NCBI GenBank assembly: GCA_965267245.1
Contig: OZ253939.1
Location: 5,332,001 to 5,396,000 of the forward strand
Origin: JANSWY01 sp965267245
GTDB taxonomy: Bacteria; Bacteroidota; Bacteroidia; Cytophagales; Cyclobacteriaceae
Length of the DNA stretch: 64,000 nt
Reading direction: 5' to 3'
Shown piece by piece: positions 1 to 8,993 of this stretch. Both the position numbers and the translations under genes were made by a program. Under the pieces are notes generated by a model that saw only the letters and a program-made list of their open reading frames with translations, searched no databases and was not told the origin of the DNA. The stretch's first letter is position 1, and each line of letters begins with the position of its first letter.

Positions 1-2043
1 AATCACTACAAAACCGGACCAAAAGAACATACCCTGGCAATGGAAATCATTGACCTGGAATACCTGAAAAAAAATAGGAAAGGTACGCTTGTCAATTCTT
101 TAGAAGATCTTCCTGGCGTGAATGCCATTAACACCGGAGTGGGGATCTCAAAACCGGTAATTCGGGGAATGAGTTTCAATAGAGTCATTGTCAATGACAA
201 AGGTGTAAAGCAAGAAGGCCAGCAGTGGGGAACAGACCATGGTCTTGAAATTGATATGTTTGAACCTGGTCGTGTGGAAGTGGTGAAAGGACCTGGTTCA
301 TTAATGTATGGTTCAGATGGATTAGGCGGGGTATTGAATATATTTCCTGCTCCTCTTCCTGATCCCGGAACTCATCGTGGAGCTGTTCAAAGCATTTACA
401 AGTCTAATAACCAGTCAATAAGCACTTCTTCGTCTCTGGAAGGTAATTTTGATGACAAAGTTTATCGGTTGAGGTTTAGCACACAGGATTTTGGTGATTA
501 TAGGGTGCCAGCTACCAGTTTTAATTACAACAATTTCGATTTACCGCTCTATGACAATCAATTGAAAAACACGGCAGGGAATGAGCGAAATATCACTGGT
601 ATGTTTGGCTTAAAGAAAAATTGGGGTTACTCCACCTTAACTGTGAGTAATTTCCATCAAACCGCAGGCTTTTTTGTGGGAGCTATTGGCATTCCACGAT
701 CTTATCAGTTGACAGCTGATGGAGATAATAGAAATATTGACTTACCCAGGCAAATTATCAATCACTTCAAGGTCATTTCAAATAGCAACTTGCTTATTGG
801 TAAGAACTGGCTGGAGTTGGATCTTGGATATCAAAACAATTACCGCCAGGAACAATCCAATCCACACGCCCATGGCAAGGGCCCAAGACCAGAAGGAACA
901 CAAGCACATGCCCTTCGTCTCCAGACTTATAGTCTAAATGCGCGTTACTTTGTGAGATTGTCTGAAAATCATTCACGCATATTTGGTGTTCAGGGTCAGC
1001 AGCAATTCAATTCACGGGGGGGATTTGAATTTCTTCTTCCGGAGTATTCTAGTTCGGCGATTGGAGCTTTTATTTTTGAAGAACTAAGTTTCAAGGAAAA
1101 GGTAACCACTACAGCTGGACTTAGGTTTGATTTTGCCAATAGGTTGATCAATTCATTTTCAGAGCCAATATACAGCGATGAGGTAACCATCGACCGATAT
1201 TATCAACGCAATGCTGAAATTGAAGCTGATTTTTATAATGTTTCAGGAGCTGTTGGGTTGAGTTATTATCCATCTCGTTCCTTTAATGCAAAATTGAATT
1301 TAGGAACCAGTTTCAAGGTTCCTACAGCTGCTGAATTGTCAATGAATGGAATTCACCATGGCACTTTCAGACATGAAGTAGGTGATAGCACACTTACCTC
1401 AGAGCGAGGATTACAGGGAGATGTGAGTTTAAGTTACCAAAAGAGTAACATTAGTTTTGTAGTGAGTCCATTTGTGTCGTTGTTCAATAATTTCATCTAT
1501 TTGGCTCCTACAGCACAATTCTCATCAAGCCTTGATCGGGATGCTTTTCCGGAAGGTGGACAGGTTTTCCAATACAGACAAAATGATGCCTTCTATGCAG
1601 GAGGAGAGATCGCAGCGGAATATCATCCTATTGAGGCTATTCACCTCAGAGTAGCATACGAACTGGTTTATAACTTTAATCTGGACACCAAACTTCCTTT
1701 ACCATTTACACCTCCACCATCCATTTATACTGAGCTCCAATATGAGCTTTCACCTAATGCTGAGTGGATCAATGGCGTCAATATTGGATTGAGTTATAAA
1801 CGGGTTTTTGATCAGGACAGAGTAGATAGAAATGAAAGAACTACACCTGGCTATCACTTAATAGGTTTCAACATTGGAAGTGATTTCAACGTGCTTGGAA
1901 CAAAACCAGAAGTCGTGTTTGCCGTCCAAAACCTTACAAATGCTCAATATTTTAATCACCTGAGTAGATACAGACTATTAAACCTACCGGAACAAGGCAG
2001 AAACTTCATTATTTCTTTAAACATTCCTTTTGCAATTAAGTAG
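1..2043 (+). CDS. TonB-dependent receptor, 5' partial
   Basis: The frame is open to the first base of the window, so the ATG at 40 is internal and the signal peptide and early plug lie outside. The visible part starts in the plug domain (VIRGMSFNRVIV, then VEVVKGPGSLMYGSDGLGG, typical of plug ends) and continues as a 22-strand-type barrel ending in an aromatic-rich C-terminus (FIISLNIPF). It would sit in the outer membrane and import a substrate with TonB energy. An extracellular-loop-like stretch carries several His (NPHAHGKG, QAHALR), as in zinc or other metal receptors of the ZnuD kind. The gene immediately downstream codes for a His-rich lipoprotein, which fits a metal substrate. That substrate is inferred. 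Confidence 0.9.
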   Translation, partial: NHYKTGPKEHTLAMEIIDLEYLKKNRKGTLVNSLEDLPGVNAINTGVGISKPVIRGMSFNRVIVNDKGVKQEGQQWGTDHGLEIDMFEPGRVEVVKGPGSLMYGSDGLGGVLNIFPAPLPDPGTHRGAVQSIYKSNNQSISTSSSLEGNFDDKVYRLRFSTQDFGDYRVPATSFNYNNFDLPLYDNQLKNTAGNERNITGMFGLKKNWGYSTLTVSNFHQTAGFFVGAIGIPRSYQLTADGDNRNIDLPRQIINHFKVISNSNLLIGKNWLELDLGYQNNYRQEQSNPHAHGKGPRPEGTQAHALRLQTYSLNARYFVRLSENHSRIFGVQGQQQFNSRGGFEFLLPEYSSSAIGAFIFEELSFKEKVTTTAGLRFDFANRLINSFSEPIYSDEVTIDRYYQRNAEIEADFYNVSGAVGLSYYPSRSFNAKLNLGTSFKVPTAAELSMNGIHHGTFRHEVGDSTLTSERGLQGDVSLSYQKSNISFVVSPFVSLFNNFIYLAPTAQFSSSLDRDAFPEGGQVFQYRQNDAFYAGGEIAAEYHPIEAIHLRVAYELVYNFNLDTKLPLPFTPPPSIYTELQYELSPNAEWINGVNIGLSYKRVFDQDRVDRNERTTPGYHLIGFNIGSDFNVLGTKPEVVFAVQNLTNAQYFNHLSRYRLLNLPEQGRNFIISLNIPFAIK

Positions 2044-2090
2044 TACTTAGTTTATACTTGCAATATTATTGCATAAACAAAAAACTAGTT

Positions 2091-2924
2091 ATGAAAAGAT
2101 CATTATTGGGTTTGGGAATATTTGCGACACTGTTTTTCGTTGCATGTGAGGATGATGAACCCATAGACACAACAGCCCCTACAATCACAATGGAAGAGCC
2201 TGGTGCAGGTGAAATGTTTGATGCCGGTAGCACCATACATTTTGATGCTTTATTTCAAGATGATGTGGCTTTAGGAACTTTCAGTTTAGTAATTCACGAT
2301 AATTTCGATGGCCATGGTCATGGAAGAACTGAAGTATCTGCCTTTGGGTTTGATGAAAGCTTTGAATTAACAGGAACATCTGATGATGTCCATGAAGATA
2401 TCGATGTGACATCTGACGCAACAGCTGGTCCATACCACCTGATCGTAGAAGCTATTGATGCCGCTGGAAACTCTACCACTTTTGCGGATGGATCGTCGGT
2501 TGAAATGGAAATTTGGATTACTAATGAAGAGATGGCGCATGTTCATTTTGAAGATGCCAATGAAAATGAAGTGGATGAGTATGAAGGTGAAGTTGGAGTT
2601 GCATTATCATTCTATGGAGAAATAGAGGATGAGGTAGGTGAATTGGATCATGTGACAATCATGGTGGGTCATTTAGAAGATGCAGGAGAGCATGATCACG
2701 AGCATGGACGCTTAGACAGTGATGATCATATTTTTGAAAAGGAATATGAAGTAGAAGGAGAAACAACAGTATTTATTCAAGACTTACTCAATGGAGAGTC
2801 CATTGTGGTGGAACAAAGTGAGTTAGATGAGCTTGAAGAAGGAGAGCATTTGTATTTGATCGTATTAGCGCAAGATGAAGATGGAAACATATCTCGTCAT
2901 GCCATAGAAATTCATTTTGACTAA
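2091..2924 (+). CDS. His-rich DUF4625-type lipoprotein
   Basis: A 277-residue protein with a lipoprotein signal (LFFVAC, Cys at about residue 20), so it is expected on an envelope membrane surface. It begins with DTTAPTITMEEP, the usual opening of DUF4625 Ig-like modules, and seems to hold two such modules (about 25-140 and 145-277). Each has a histidine cluster (DGHGHGR in the first, EHDHEHGR in the second) and the protein is very acidic. I chose the ATG at 2091 because MKRSLLG starts the signal directly; the TTG at 2058 would add residues before it. It follows the TonB receptor by 47 bp and is probably co-transcribed. A role as metal-binding partner of the receptor is inference. Confidence 0.8.
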   Translation: MKRSLLGLGIFATLFFVACEDDEPIDTTAPTITMEEPGAGEMFDAGSTIHFDALFQDDVALGTFSLVIHDNFDGHGHGRTEVSAFGFDESFELTGTSDDVHEDIDVTSDATAGPYHLIVEAIDAAGNSTTFADGSSVEMEIWITNEEMAHVHFEDANENEVDEYEGEVGVALSFYGEIEDEVGELDHVTIMVGHLEDAGEHDHEHGRLDSDDHIFEKEYEVEGETTVFIQDLLNGESIVVEQSELDELEEGEHLYLIVLAQDEDGNISRHAIEIHFD

Positions 2925-2960
2925 TAGTAATTATATAGTTATTTGGATTAGCAAAAATGG

Positions 2961-2994
2961 GGCTGTTTCGTGGTTGAAACAGCCTTCTTTTTTT
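2961..2994 (+). terminator. Rho-independent terminator
   Basis: A perfect 9-bp stem (GGCTGTTTC / GAAACAGCC) with a 6-nt loop is followed by a T-rich run (TTCTTTTTTT). It lies 36 bp after the DUF4625 stop codon and ends the receptor/lipoprotein operon. Confidence 0.9.
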
Positions 2995-3076
2995 ACCTCC
3001 CTCAGATTAAAATCTTTCAGATACTTTTCATTTCGATAAGTGTGACTTTTTGAAATAACTGAGTCTCATGTTCATT

Positions 3077-3976
3077 ATGAGACCAATAATCATTCTTACA
3101 ATCTGCGTGTCACTCACAGCGTGTGTGAGCCAGAAAAAGTATTTGGCTGTAGAACAAAAACTGGCTGATCAGGAAAAGACCAATCAGGATCTTCTTGCTG
3201 ACCTGGAAACAAGTAACGGGACAATCAAAACCCGACAAAATGAATTGCTGGTTTGCAATACCAACCTCGCCAATGAACAAAACAAAGTGGCAAGCATGGA
3301 AAAGCAGATGGACTACTTCAAGAATACCAATGACAATCTCTTAGATAGGTTATCAGACTTGTCAGTAATCAATAAATCCGGAGCTGAAAGTATCAAAAAG
3401 TCCCTGGAAGCACTTGATCAACAGAATAAGTACATCCAGAACATGACATCTTCCATGCAACGCAAGGATAGCCTTAACCTTGTATTGGTGATGAACTTAA
3501 AACGTTCTCTGGCCAGCTTTGATGATGAAGACATTACCGTTGAGGTCAAGAAAGGTGTAGTTTATGTTTCTATCTCTGATAAGATGTTGTTTAAATCAGG
3601 TAGCCATGAAGTGAGTGCGAAAGCAGATGAAGTATTGGGTAAAATTGCCAAGGTGGTAAATGACCATAATGAACTTGATATTTTGGTAGAAGGTCACACA
3701 GACAATGTACCTATTTCAACAACATCTATGGTGGATAACTGGGATTTGAGCGTAAAACGTGCAACATCCATTGTCAGAATACTTCAAAACAAATATGGTG
3801 TGAAATCTGATCGTATGACAGCTGGAGGTAGGGGTGAGTTTGTGCCAAAAGCAAGCAACGAGACCAAAGAAGGACGTGCTATTAACAGGAGGACAGAGAT
3901 CATTATTTTACCAAAACTGGATCAGTTTTTCAAATTGTTGGAGGCACCAGTAGCAACAGTTGATCCTAAATTGTAA
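3077..3976 (+). CDS. OmpA-family peptidoglycan-binding lipoprotein
   Basis: A protein of about 299 residues with a short lipoprotein signal (MRPIIILTICVSLTAC), a coiled-coil-like middle section (about 20-145, rich in Gln, Asn, Leu and Lys) and a C-terminal OmpA-like domain (about 155-290). The latter shows the family signature LVEGHTDNVPI followed by NWDLSVKRA and GRAINRRTEI, whose Asp and Arg bind the meso-diaminopimelate of peptidoglycan. It likely anchors an envelope membrane to the cell wall. An in-frame ATG at 3068 is possible, but 3077 gives a cleaner signal peptide. The preceding terminator separates it from the receptor operon. Confidence 0.88.
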   Translation: MRPIIILTICVSLTACVSQKKYLAVEQKLADQEKTNQDLLADLETSNGTIKTRQNELLVCNTNLANEQNKVASMEKQMDYFKNTNDNLLDRLSDLSVINKSGAESIKKSLEALDQQNKYIQNMTSSMQRKDSLNLVLVMNLKRSLASFDDEDITVEVKKGVVYVSISDKMLFKSGSHEVSAKADEVLGKIAKVVNDHNELDILVEGHTDNVPISTTSMVDNWDLSVKRATSIVRILQNKYGVKSDRMTAGGRGEFVPKASNETKEGRAINRRTEIIILPKLDQFFKLLEAPVATVDPKL

Positions 3977-3991
3977 AGTTTAAATATCCTG

Positions 3992-4087
3992 ATGAAAAAA
4001 TTACTATTGTTATTATTGTCGGTCACTTTATTATTGGTATGGACCAGCAAAAAAAGGGAAAGTCGATTAGCTGAAAAGGATAGTTGA
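3992..4087 (+). CDS. Possible 31-residue membrane microprotein
   Basis: A short frame starts with ATGAAAAAA and encodes a Leu-rich hydrophobic stretch (KKLLLLLLSVTLLLVW) followed by a charged tail (SKKRESRLAEKDS). It sits 15 bp after the OmpA-family gene and 35 bp before a terminator, which fits a small last gene of that operon. There is no recognised family and it could be chance, though the signal-anchor-like design in the right place argues for translation. Confidence 0.4.
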   Translation: MKKLLLLLLSVTLLLVWTSKKRESRLAEKDS

Positions 4088-4122
4088 TAGACTCACAAAG
4101 AGAAAAATAGTGTAATTATGTT

Positions 4123-4151
4123 AAAACCGGCTCAAATGAGTCGGTTTTTTT
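4123..4151 (+). terminator. Rho-independent terminator
   Basis: An 11-bp stem with one G-T wobble (AAAACCGGCTC / GAGTCGGTTTT) and an AAAT loop runs into a T tract. It ends the OmpA operon and lies upstream of the endonuclease III start, which argues against placing that start at 4118. Confidence 0.85.
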
Positions 4152-4201
4152 GTCTGGTTAGTCTGAAAAAGTTTTGTAAATCCTATAATTTGCGACGTTC
4201 T

Positions 4202-4864
4202 ATGACGAAGGCAGAAAAGGTCAATTTTATTGTTCAAAAACTAGAAGAACTGTATCCAGTGGTTCCCGTGCCATTAGATCATTACAGCCCGTATACTTTG
4301 CTGGTGGCTGTGCTACTTTCCGCTCAGTGTACAGATGAACGTGTAAACAAGACTACTCCGGAATTATTTGCTTTAGCTGATAATGCTTTTGACATGGCTA
4401 ATATACCTGTGGAGCAGATAAAAGAGATCATCAGGCCCTGTGGACTCAGCCCAATGAAGTCAAAAGGCATTTCAGGCCTGTCTAAAATTTTAGTGGAAAA
4501 GTATGGTGGCGAAGTTCCTGCTGACATGGAGGCCTTGGAACAATTACCAGCTGTTGGTCACAAAACAGCATCTGTAGTGATGGCTCAGGCCTTTGGGGTA
4601 CCATCTTTTCCTGTGGACACACACATACACCGATTGATTTACAGGTGGGGCCTTTCAAACGGCAAGAGTGTCCAACAAACAGAACAAGATTGCAAACGAA
4701 TTTTTGCTAAGACCCTCTGGAATAAACTGCACCTTCAAATCATTTATTTTGGAAGGGAGTATTGTCCGGCGCGAGGACACAACCCTAATGACTGCCCAAT
4801 ATGCTCTGAAGTAGGTAGAGTACCTATTTTCAAAGATTTTGATTTGAAACCTCCTAAAAAATAG
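4202..4864 (+). CDS. nth: Endonuclease III (DNA glycosylase/AP lyase)
   Basis: A base-excision-repair glycosylase of 220 residues, a normal length for the family, that removes oxidised pyrimidines and nicks abasic sites. The helix-hairpin-helix LPAVGHKTASVV carries the catalytic Lys and is followed by the catalytic Asp in FPVDTHIHR. Near the C-terminus, three cysteines lie in YCPARGHNPNDCPIC (spacing C-x9-C-x2-C), but no fourth cluster cysteine follows, unlike the C-x6-C-x2-C-x5-C of E. coli Nth. The ATG at 4202 is chosen because a terminator occupies 4123-4151; the longer frame from 4118 runs through that hairpin. Confidence 0.95.
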   Translation: MTKAEKVNFIVQKLEELYPVVPVPLDHYSPYTLLVAVLLSAQCTDERVNKTTPELFALADNAFDMANIPVEQIKEIIRPCGLSPMKSKGISGLSKILVEKYGGEVPADMEALEQLPAVGHKTASVVMAQAFGVPSFPVDTHIHRLIYRWGLSNGKSVQQTEQDCKRIFAKTLWNKLHLQIIYFGREYCPARGHNPNDCPICSEVGRVPIFKDFDLKPPKK

Positions 4865-4895
4865 TGGTTGCATAGAAGATGACGAAGCTAATTTC

Positions 4896-4923
4896 AGGAA
4901 CCAACATTATCTGTTTGGTTCCT
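4896..4923. terminator. Bidirectional terminator
   Basis: A perfect 9-bp inverted repeat (AGGAACCAA / TTGGTTCCT) with a 10-nt loop lies between the convergent nth gene and the DUF6029 gene. A T-rich stretch follows on the plus side. It probably stops transcription from both sides. Confidence 0.65.
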
Positions 4924-4938
4924 CAATTTTCAATTTTA

Positions 4939-6432
4939 TCAAAGCCTGGTTGTCCATCTTACTTCAATACCCTCAAAGTCCAGAATCTCATAACAAACTC
5001 CTGAATTACATGCAGGACCACCTCTTCGGGTGCCCACAAACAATAGAAAAGTATTTTTGAATCCTGGTTTGTACTTAAGATTGGTGCCAAACCAAAACCT
5101 CTTTTCTTTTCCCCTCTCAAGTAAAAAGTCGTCTGTGCTGCGCTCGATCAGAACGCCACCGGAAAAAGTAGATTTGAAATTGTAGGTGAGTGCCATTAAT
5201 TGATTTTGAAATGAATCCCCTAAGCGGGAAAATCGTTGAAATTCGAATTCAGTGCTCAACCCGGACTTTTTGTTCAATTTCCAGTCTATGTAGGTGCCAA
5301 AACTGATACGTGTTTCCTGGAGTTTAAAAGGGTCTTCAGCATAGTCTATGAAAAGTTTGTAATCATGAGATTTCAGAAGTGTGCTTGCAAACTCCAGGAA
5401 GTATTCCTGGAAAATGAATCTTCTGTTGAAGTTATTGATGGCTAGTGTGTGATTCAGTGTAAGGACTGAATGTCCTGGTTCATTTGGATCATCACCTGGA
5501 AAGTTGTAAAAAGCTTCAATTTGATATCCAGTCTCATTGGCAGGGTTCATGACATGCGTGCTACGGTTGAGCTGACGATAGATATGCTGTCGCACCAGAG
5601 CTGGGGGTTGGTTTAGGCCAAGGCCAAGGATAAAATCCCGGTAACTTTTAAACTCAGTAGTGATACCAAAGCGTTCATTCGTGTAGTTCAAATTAGCATA
5701 CCACGCATAGGATGAAGTAGAAGAATTAAAATCAAATATTTGATATTGACCATCCAGATTTTTAGCAAGTTCTGTGTAATAGGTAATGGAATTACCTAAC
5801 CTGCCTGAGGCTCTCAGCATTGTGATTGGAGACTGCTGAGATACATTGTCCAGGTATTGGAAAGTCCATCCGATAGCATGATCTTCAAATTCATACCCAA
5901 GATCAAACATCCCAACTTTATCTGGTCTCCTGTCTTCAAATTCCTGTGTGGGAGGCAAAACAGCATTGAGAGGTGCTCCGTACAAAGCCTTCATGGTAAG
6001 CTTCTTCCATTTGTACTTGACCTGCGCTCCCAGCATATCCTGATTAAAGTAGTATCGTGATCGGAAGGTGAGGTCTTGCAGTACTGCTCCCGGAATTTGA
6101 TAGGAGCGAAGCAATGTCCCCCTGCCATAGGTTTCGTAGAAATTGCCCACTTTTATCTCAAGGTTCTCACCATAATAATCAAGTCGGGCTTGAGTAATCC
6201 GGTAGTAATTTCTGTTTTGGTAAGGAGATGTAAACTGTTCAAAGGTGAATCCAGCTTTAAATTTATCCAGGGTATAATCAACAAGGAGTCGATTAAACAA
6301 ATTGGAAAATGAATTGACTGTATCAGAGGGAAGTCGGCCATTCTGGTATTCCATCAGGTTAATAGCACTAAACTGGCCAAATACTGTGACCCCAATATTA
6401 AGGCTAAAAAGGAATAGAAGCCATTTCTTCAT
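4939..6432 (-). CDS. DUF6029-like outer-membrane barrel protein
   Basis: A 497-residue exported protein with an N-terminal signal peptide (KKWLLFLFSLNIGVTVFGQ) and alternating aromatic/polar beta strands throughout, ending in an aromatic-plus-Leu terminus. Features such as GNFYETYGRGTLLRSYQ and LRSY/FRSRYY match Bacteroidota DUF6029 proteins as I recall them. Their function is unknown; they are usually predicted barrels. Its ATG abuts the stop codon of the upstream thioredoxin-fold gene, so the three minus-strand genes from 7530 to 4939 form an operon. The barrel may be a client or partner of the two redox lipoproteins, which is inference. Confidence 0.75.
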   Translation of the reverse strand: MKKWLLFLFSLNIGVTVFGQFSAINLMEYQNGRLPSDTVNSFSNLFNRLLVDYTLDKFKAGFTFEQFTSPYQNRNYYRITQARLDYYGENLEIKVGNFYETYGRGTLLRSYQIPGAVLQDLTFRSRYYFNQDMLGAQVKYKWKKLTMKALYGAPLNAVLPPTQEFEDRRPDKVGMFDLGYEFEDHAIGWTFQYLDNVSQQSPITMLRASGRLGNSITYYTELAKNLDGQYQIFDFNSSTSSYAWYANLNYTNERFGITTEFKSYRDFILGLGLNQPPALVRQHIYRQLNRSTHVMNPANETGYQIEAFYNFPGDDPNEPGHSVLTLNHTLAINNFNRRFIFQEYFLEFASTLLKSHDYKLFIDYAEDPFKLQETRISFGTYIDWKLNKKSGLSTEFEFQRFSRLGDSFQNQLMALTYNFKSTFSGGVLIERSTDDFLLERGKEKRFWFGTNLKYKPGFKNTFLLFVGTRRGGPACNSGVCYEILDFEGIEVRWTTRL

Positions 6433-6942
6433 TTAGGATCCGGAAGCTTTAGAAAGCAGTTTTTTGATTTGTTCAATTATTTCCTCCTCATCACCAGTTA
6501 CAAAACCTTCATGAATGTAGCGAACCTTGTCAGAAGCGTCTACCAGAATAAGGGTTGGAAATCCTGACAGATTAAGGTAATTAAATAACTCGGAATCAAT
6601 ATCCAGAAGAACCGGATATTCGATTTGAAGTGAAGCAGACATAGGCTCAACTTTCGCTATACTTCTGGGTCCATCACAGTTTATGCCAATTACTGCTACT
6701 CCCTCATTTTTGAAGGAGTTAAAGATTTTGTTGAGTTCTGGCATAGCTTTTCGGCATGGCTTACACCAGGTAGTCCAGAAGTCAATAACAGTGAGTTTTT
6801 CTCCTTTCAGATCTTCGTAAGACTGGGTGTTATTGTTAACATCGTTGTATGAAAAATTTCTTATTCGTTGTGCTGATGTTTCAATACATACCAATGTTAA
6901 AGTAGCTATAAGTAGCAGAGATTTTAGCGTAGGAATGTTCAT
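6433..6942 (-). CDS. TlpA-like thioredoxin-fold protein
   Basis: An exported thiol-disulfide protein of 169 residues: signal peptide, then a thioredoxin fold with the active-site WCKPC in the context DFWTTWCKPCRKAMPEL and the cis-Pro loop SGFPTLILV. It would reduce or isomerise disulfides in the periplasm. I chose the ATG at 6942; the frame can be extended to a TTG at 6963 that sits against the stop codon of the preceding gene. It lies between another redoxin and a DUF6029 protein in one operon. Confidence 0.85.
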   Translation of the reverse strand: MNIPTLKSLLLIATLTLVCIETSAQRIRNFSYNDVNNNTQSYEDLKGEKLTVIDFWTTWCKPCRKAMPELNKIFNSFKNEGVAVIGINCDGPRSIAKVEPMSASLQIEYPVLLDIDSELFNYLNLSGFPTLILVDASDKVRYIHEGFVTGDEEEIIEQIKKLLSKASGS

Positions 6943-6963
6943 TTTTTTGAATCTACTTTTCAA

Positions 6964-7530
6964 CTATTTGAGTAATTCATCTAATTTATTCACCACAGCA
7001 TTCATACTTGAACTTGAAGAAGTGTTATCCTTATAAGCAATATTGCCATTCTGATCAACGATAATCAGCCGGTCATATGTGGTGGAATAATTAGAAGCTG
7101 TTCCTGATGCTTGCATTAACAAAGGAAAAGTAACTCCGGTGTTGTCTTTAAAAGACTGAACACCCGCCTCATTTCCATCCCATTGATCTAAACCCAGAAT
7201 AACGAAGTTTGCATCCGATCCATAAGCCTGAGCAATTTGAGATTCAATTGTTGGGGCAGATCCCAGGCAAATCGGGCAGGAATATCCAAAGAAAAATAAC
7301 ACCACTACTTTGTCTTGATAATCACTAAGTGATATTGTACCATCTTCAAGGGAAGTAAGACTAAAACCAGGAGCTTGCTCGGTGGTGCCATTATCATCCA
7401 TACTCATCTCATCATCCATGTTATCCATTTGCGCTGTAGGTTCCTCTTCTGGTTCACAGGAAGCCAGTAATAATACAAGAGAAAGTAGGCCTAAGGTCTT
7501 CAGCATATTGATTTTTTGTAACTTTTTCAT
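6964..7530 (-). CDS. Redoxin-family lipoprotein (CPIC active site)
   Basis: A 188-residue lipoprotein (LLLASC signal) with an acidic Met/Asp-rich spacer (MDNMDDEMSMDD) after the lipidated Cys, then an AhpC/TSA/TlpA-type thioredoxin fold. The redox motif is CPIC in FFGYSCPICLGS, the spacing of a thiol oxidoreductase. The Met/Asp spacer might bind copper, as in some SCO-like systems, but this is only a guess. It is the first gene of the three-gene operon, and no confident promoter was identified in the 233 bp upstream. Confidence 0.8.
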   Translation of the reverse strand: MKKLQKINMLKTLGLLSLVLLLASCEPEEEPTAQMDNMDDEMSMDDNGTTEQAPGFSLTSLEDGTISLSDYQDKVVVLFFFGYSCPICLGSAPTIESQIAQAYGSDANFVILGLDQWDGNEAGVQSFKDNTGVTFPLLMQASGTASNYSTTYDRLIIVDQNGNIAYKDNTSSSSSMNAVVNKLDELLK

Positions 7531-7763
7531 ATCCGAGAATTAAGTACTTGACAAATCTATATGTTAAGATAAATTCAAATCGTTTTGTTTAACCACCTCT
7601 GCTCGAGTATACAGAATATTTCAATGAGATTGTCAGTGAACAGACTATAAAAAAGGGTTCGTCATGATTGCTGCACCATTTATTTGGGAGAAGGAACATC
7701 CTAATAACCATGATAATGAGACCAATATTTTGATTATACAATTTTTACCCTGGATTAAGTATA

Positions 7764-8990
7764 TTACTCTTTTGTCTTCAAATATCTCAATCTTCCATTT
7801 TCAATTGGGATGGCTGATTTTACCAATATTGTGAAGATGAAAAATCCCATAGCCCATATTCCGACAGTCACTCCTATTTCAATCCAGGTAGGTGAATATT
7901 CGACAATGGCACCCCAGGGACCTGGTATGAATCCCGGGATGATTAATCCCATACCTTTTTCAATCCAAATTGCCACAAATAGTAGGATGCATGCCATATT
8001 AAGCCACTTCAGGTCTTTTCTGAATGTATGTACTGTAAGTATGATCGTTGCAAGAAGATTCATGCCAATGGAGGAGTAGATCCAGGGCATCAAAGCATTT
8101 TTTCCATCTAATCCAAAATAGAGATATACAGCACTAATGCTGTGGTGAGTAGGCGCATAAAACTCTTTGAAGAGCTCTGAAATTAGCATGACAAGGTTTA
8201 TCTGGGCAGCCACAGTTACCACGAGGGAAATTTTTCTGATTGTGGTCTTTGAGATTTTATAATCAGTGTAATGATGAATTACCTGAAGGCATAGTATAAT
8301 TAATGCCGGGCCAGCCGCAAAAGCTGATGCCAGGAATCTTGGACCGAGCAATGCATTATTCCAGAATGGTCTGGCGGGTAGGCCAGCATAAAGGAATGCA
8401 GTTACCATATGGATTCCAACTGCCCAAAATACAGATATCATTACTCCCGGAAGATAAAAATTTTTATTGGGAGATTTGCCCTGATATTTACTCATTAGAA
8501 TGTAGAGTGGAATCGTTATGTTGATGAATAAATACCCATTTAATACAATTACATCCCACGCAAGCATTGAATCAGGCCAGTTAAACCTACCAATCCCAGG
8601 GATTAAATGCCAGGCTCTGATTGGTCCTCCTAAATCAACGGTTACAAATGCCAGGCACATGATCAATGCGGAAGCAGCCATTCCTTCACCGATTAGAACG
8701 GCTTTTGAAAAATCAAAATCTTTCAAAATGTAGGTGGGTAATACCAGCATGACTGCAGCGGCAGCTACTCCTACCAAAAATGTGAAATTCGAAATATACA
8801 GTCCCCAGCTTACCCTGTCATTCATACCGGTAACTGAGAGCCCTTCGTTTAGTTGTTGGTGAAAACTATAGGCACCTAGAAGCATAAACAGGGTAAGTGC
8901 TCCCATCCAGATGTGATACGCTCTACTTCCCTGGGTAGCTTCATTGAGGGAATCTTTTACCATTGAAAAAAATATCTTGATCTGCTGCAT
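7764..8990 (-). CDS. NrfD/PsrC-family quinol-oxidising membrane subunit
   Basis: A polytopic membrane protein of 408 residues with about ten hydrophobic segments, of the NrfD/PsrC/DsrP kind. These subunits bind a quinol and pass electrons to a partner Fe-S protein. Family-like features are the early RAYHIWMG and the membrane-embedded charged and His residues (DLGGPIRAWHLI). It starts three bases after the stop of the Fe-S subunit gene and is the last gene of the nitrate reductase cluster. It probably takes the place of NapC or NapGH as the entry point for quinol electrons. Confidence 0.9.
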   Translation of the reverse strand: MQQIKIFFSMVKDSLNEATQGSRAYHIWMGALTLFMLLGAYSFHQQLNEGLSVTGMNDRVSWGLYISNFTFLVGVAAAAVMLVLPTYILKDFDFSKAVLIGEGMAASALIMCLAFVTVDLGGPIRAWHLIPGIGRFNWPDSMLAWDVIVLNGYLFINITIPLYILMSKYQGKSPNKNFYLPGVMISVFWAVGIHMVTAFLYAGLPARPFWNNALLGPRFLASAFAAGPALIILCLQVIHHYTDYKISKTTIRKISLVVTVAAQINLVMLISELFKEFYAPTHHSISAVYLYFGLDGKNALMPWIYSSIGMNLLATIILTVHTFRKDLKWLNMACILLFVAIWIEKGMGLIIPGFIPGPWGAIVEYSPTWIEIGVTVGIWAMGFFIFTILVKSAIPIENGRLRYLKTKE

Positions 8991-8993
8991 AAT

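Noticed and set aside
4118..4201. Longer N-terminus for endonuclease III
   Set aside because: This stretch contains a terminator hairpin at 4123-4151, and MTKAEKV at 4202 is a normal family start.
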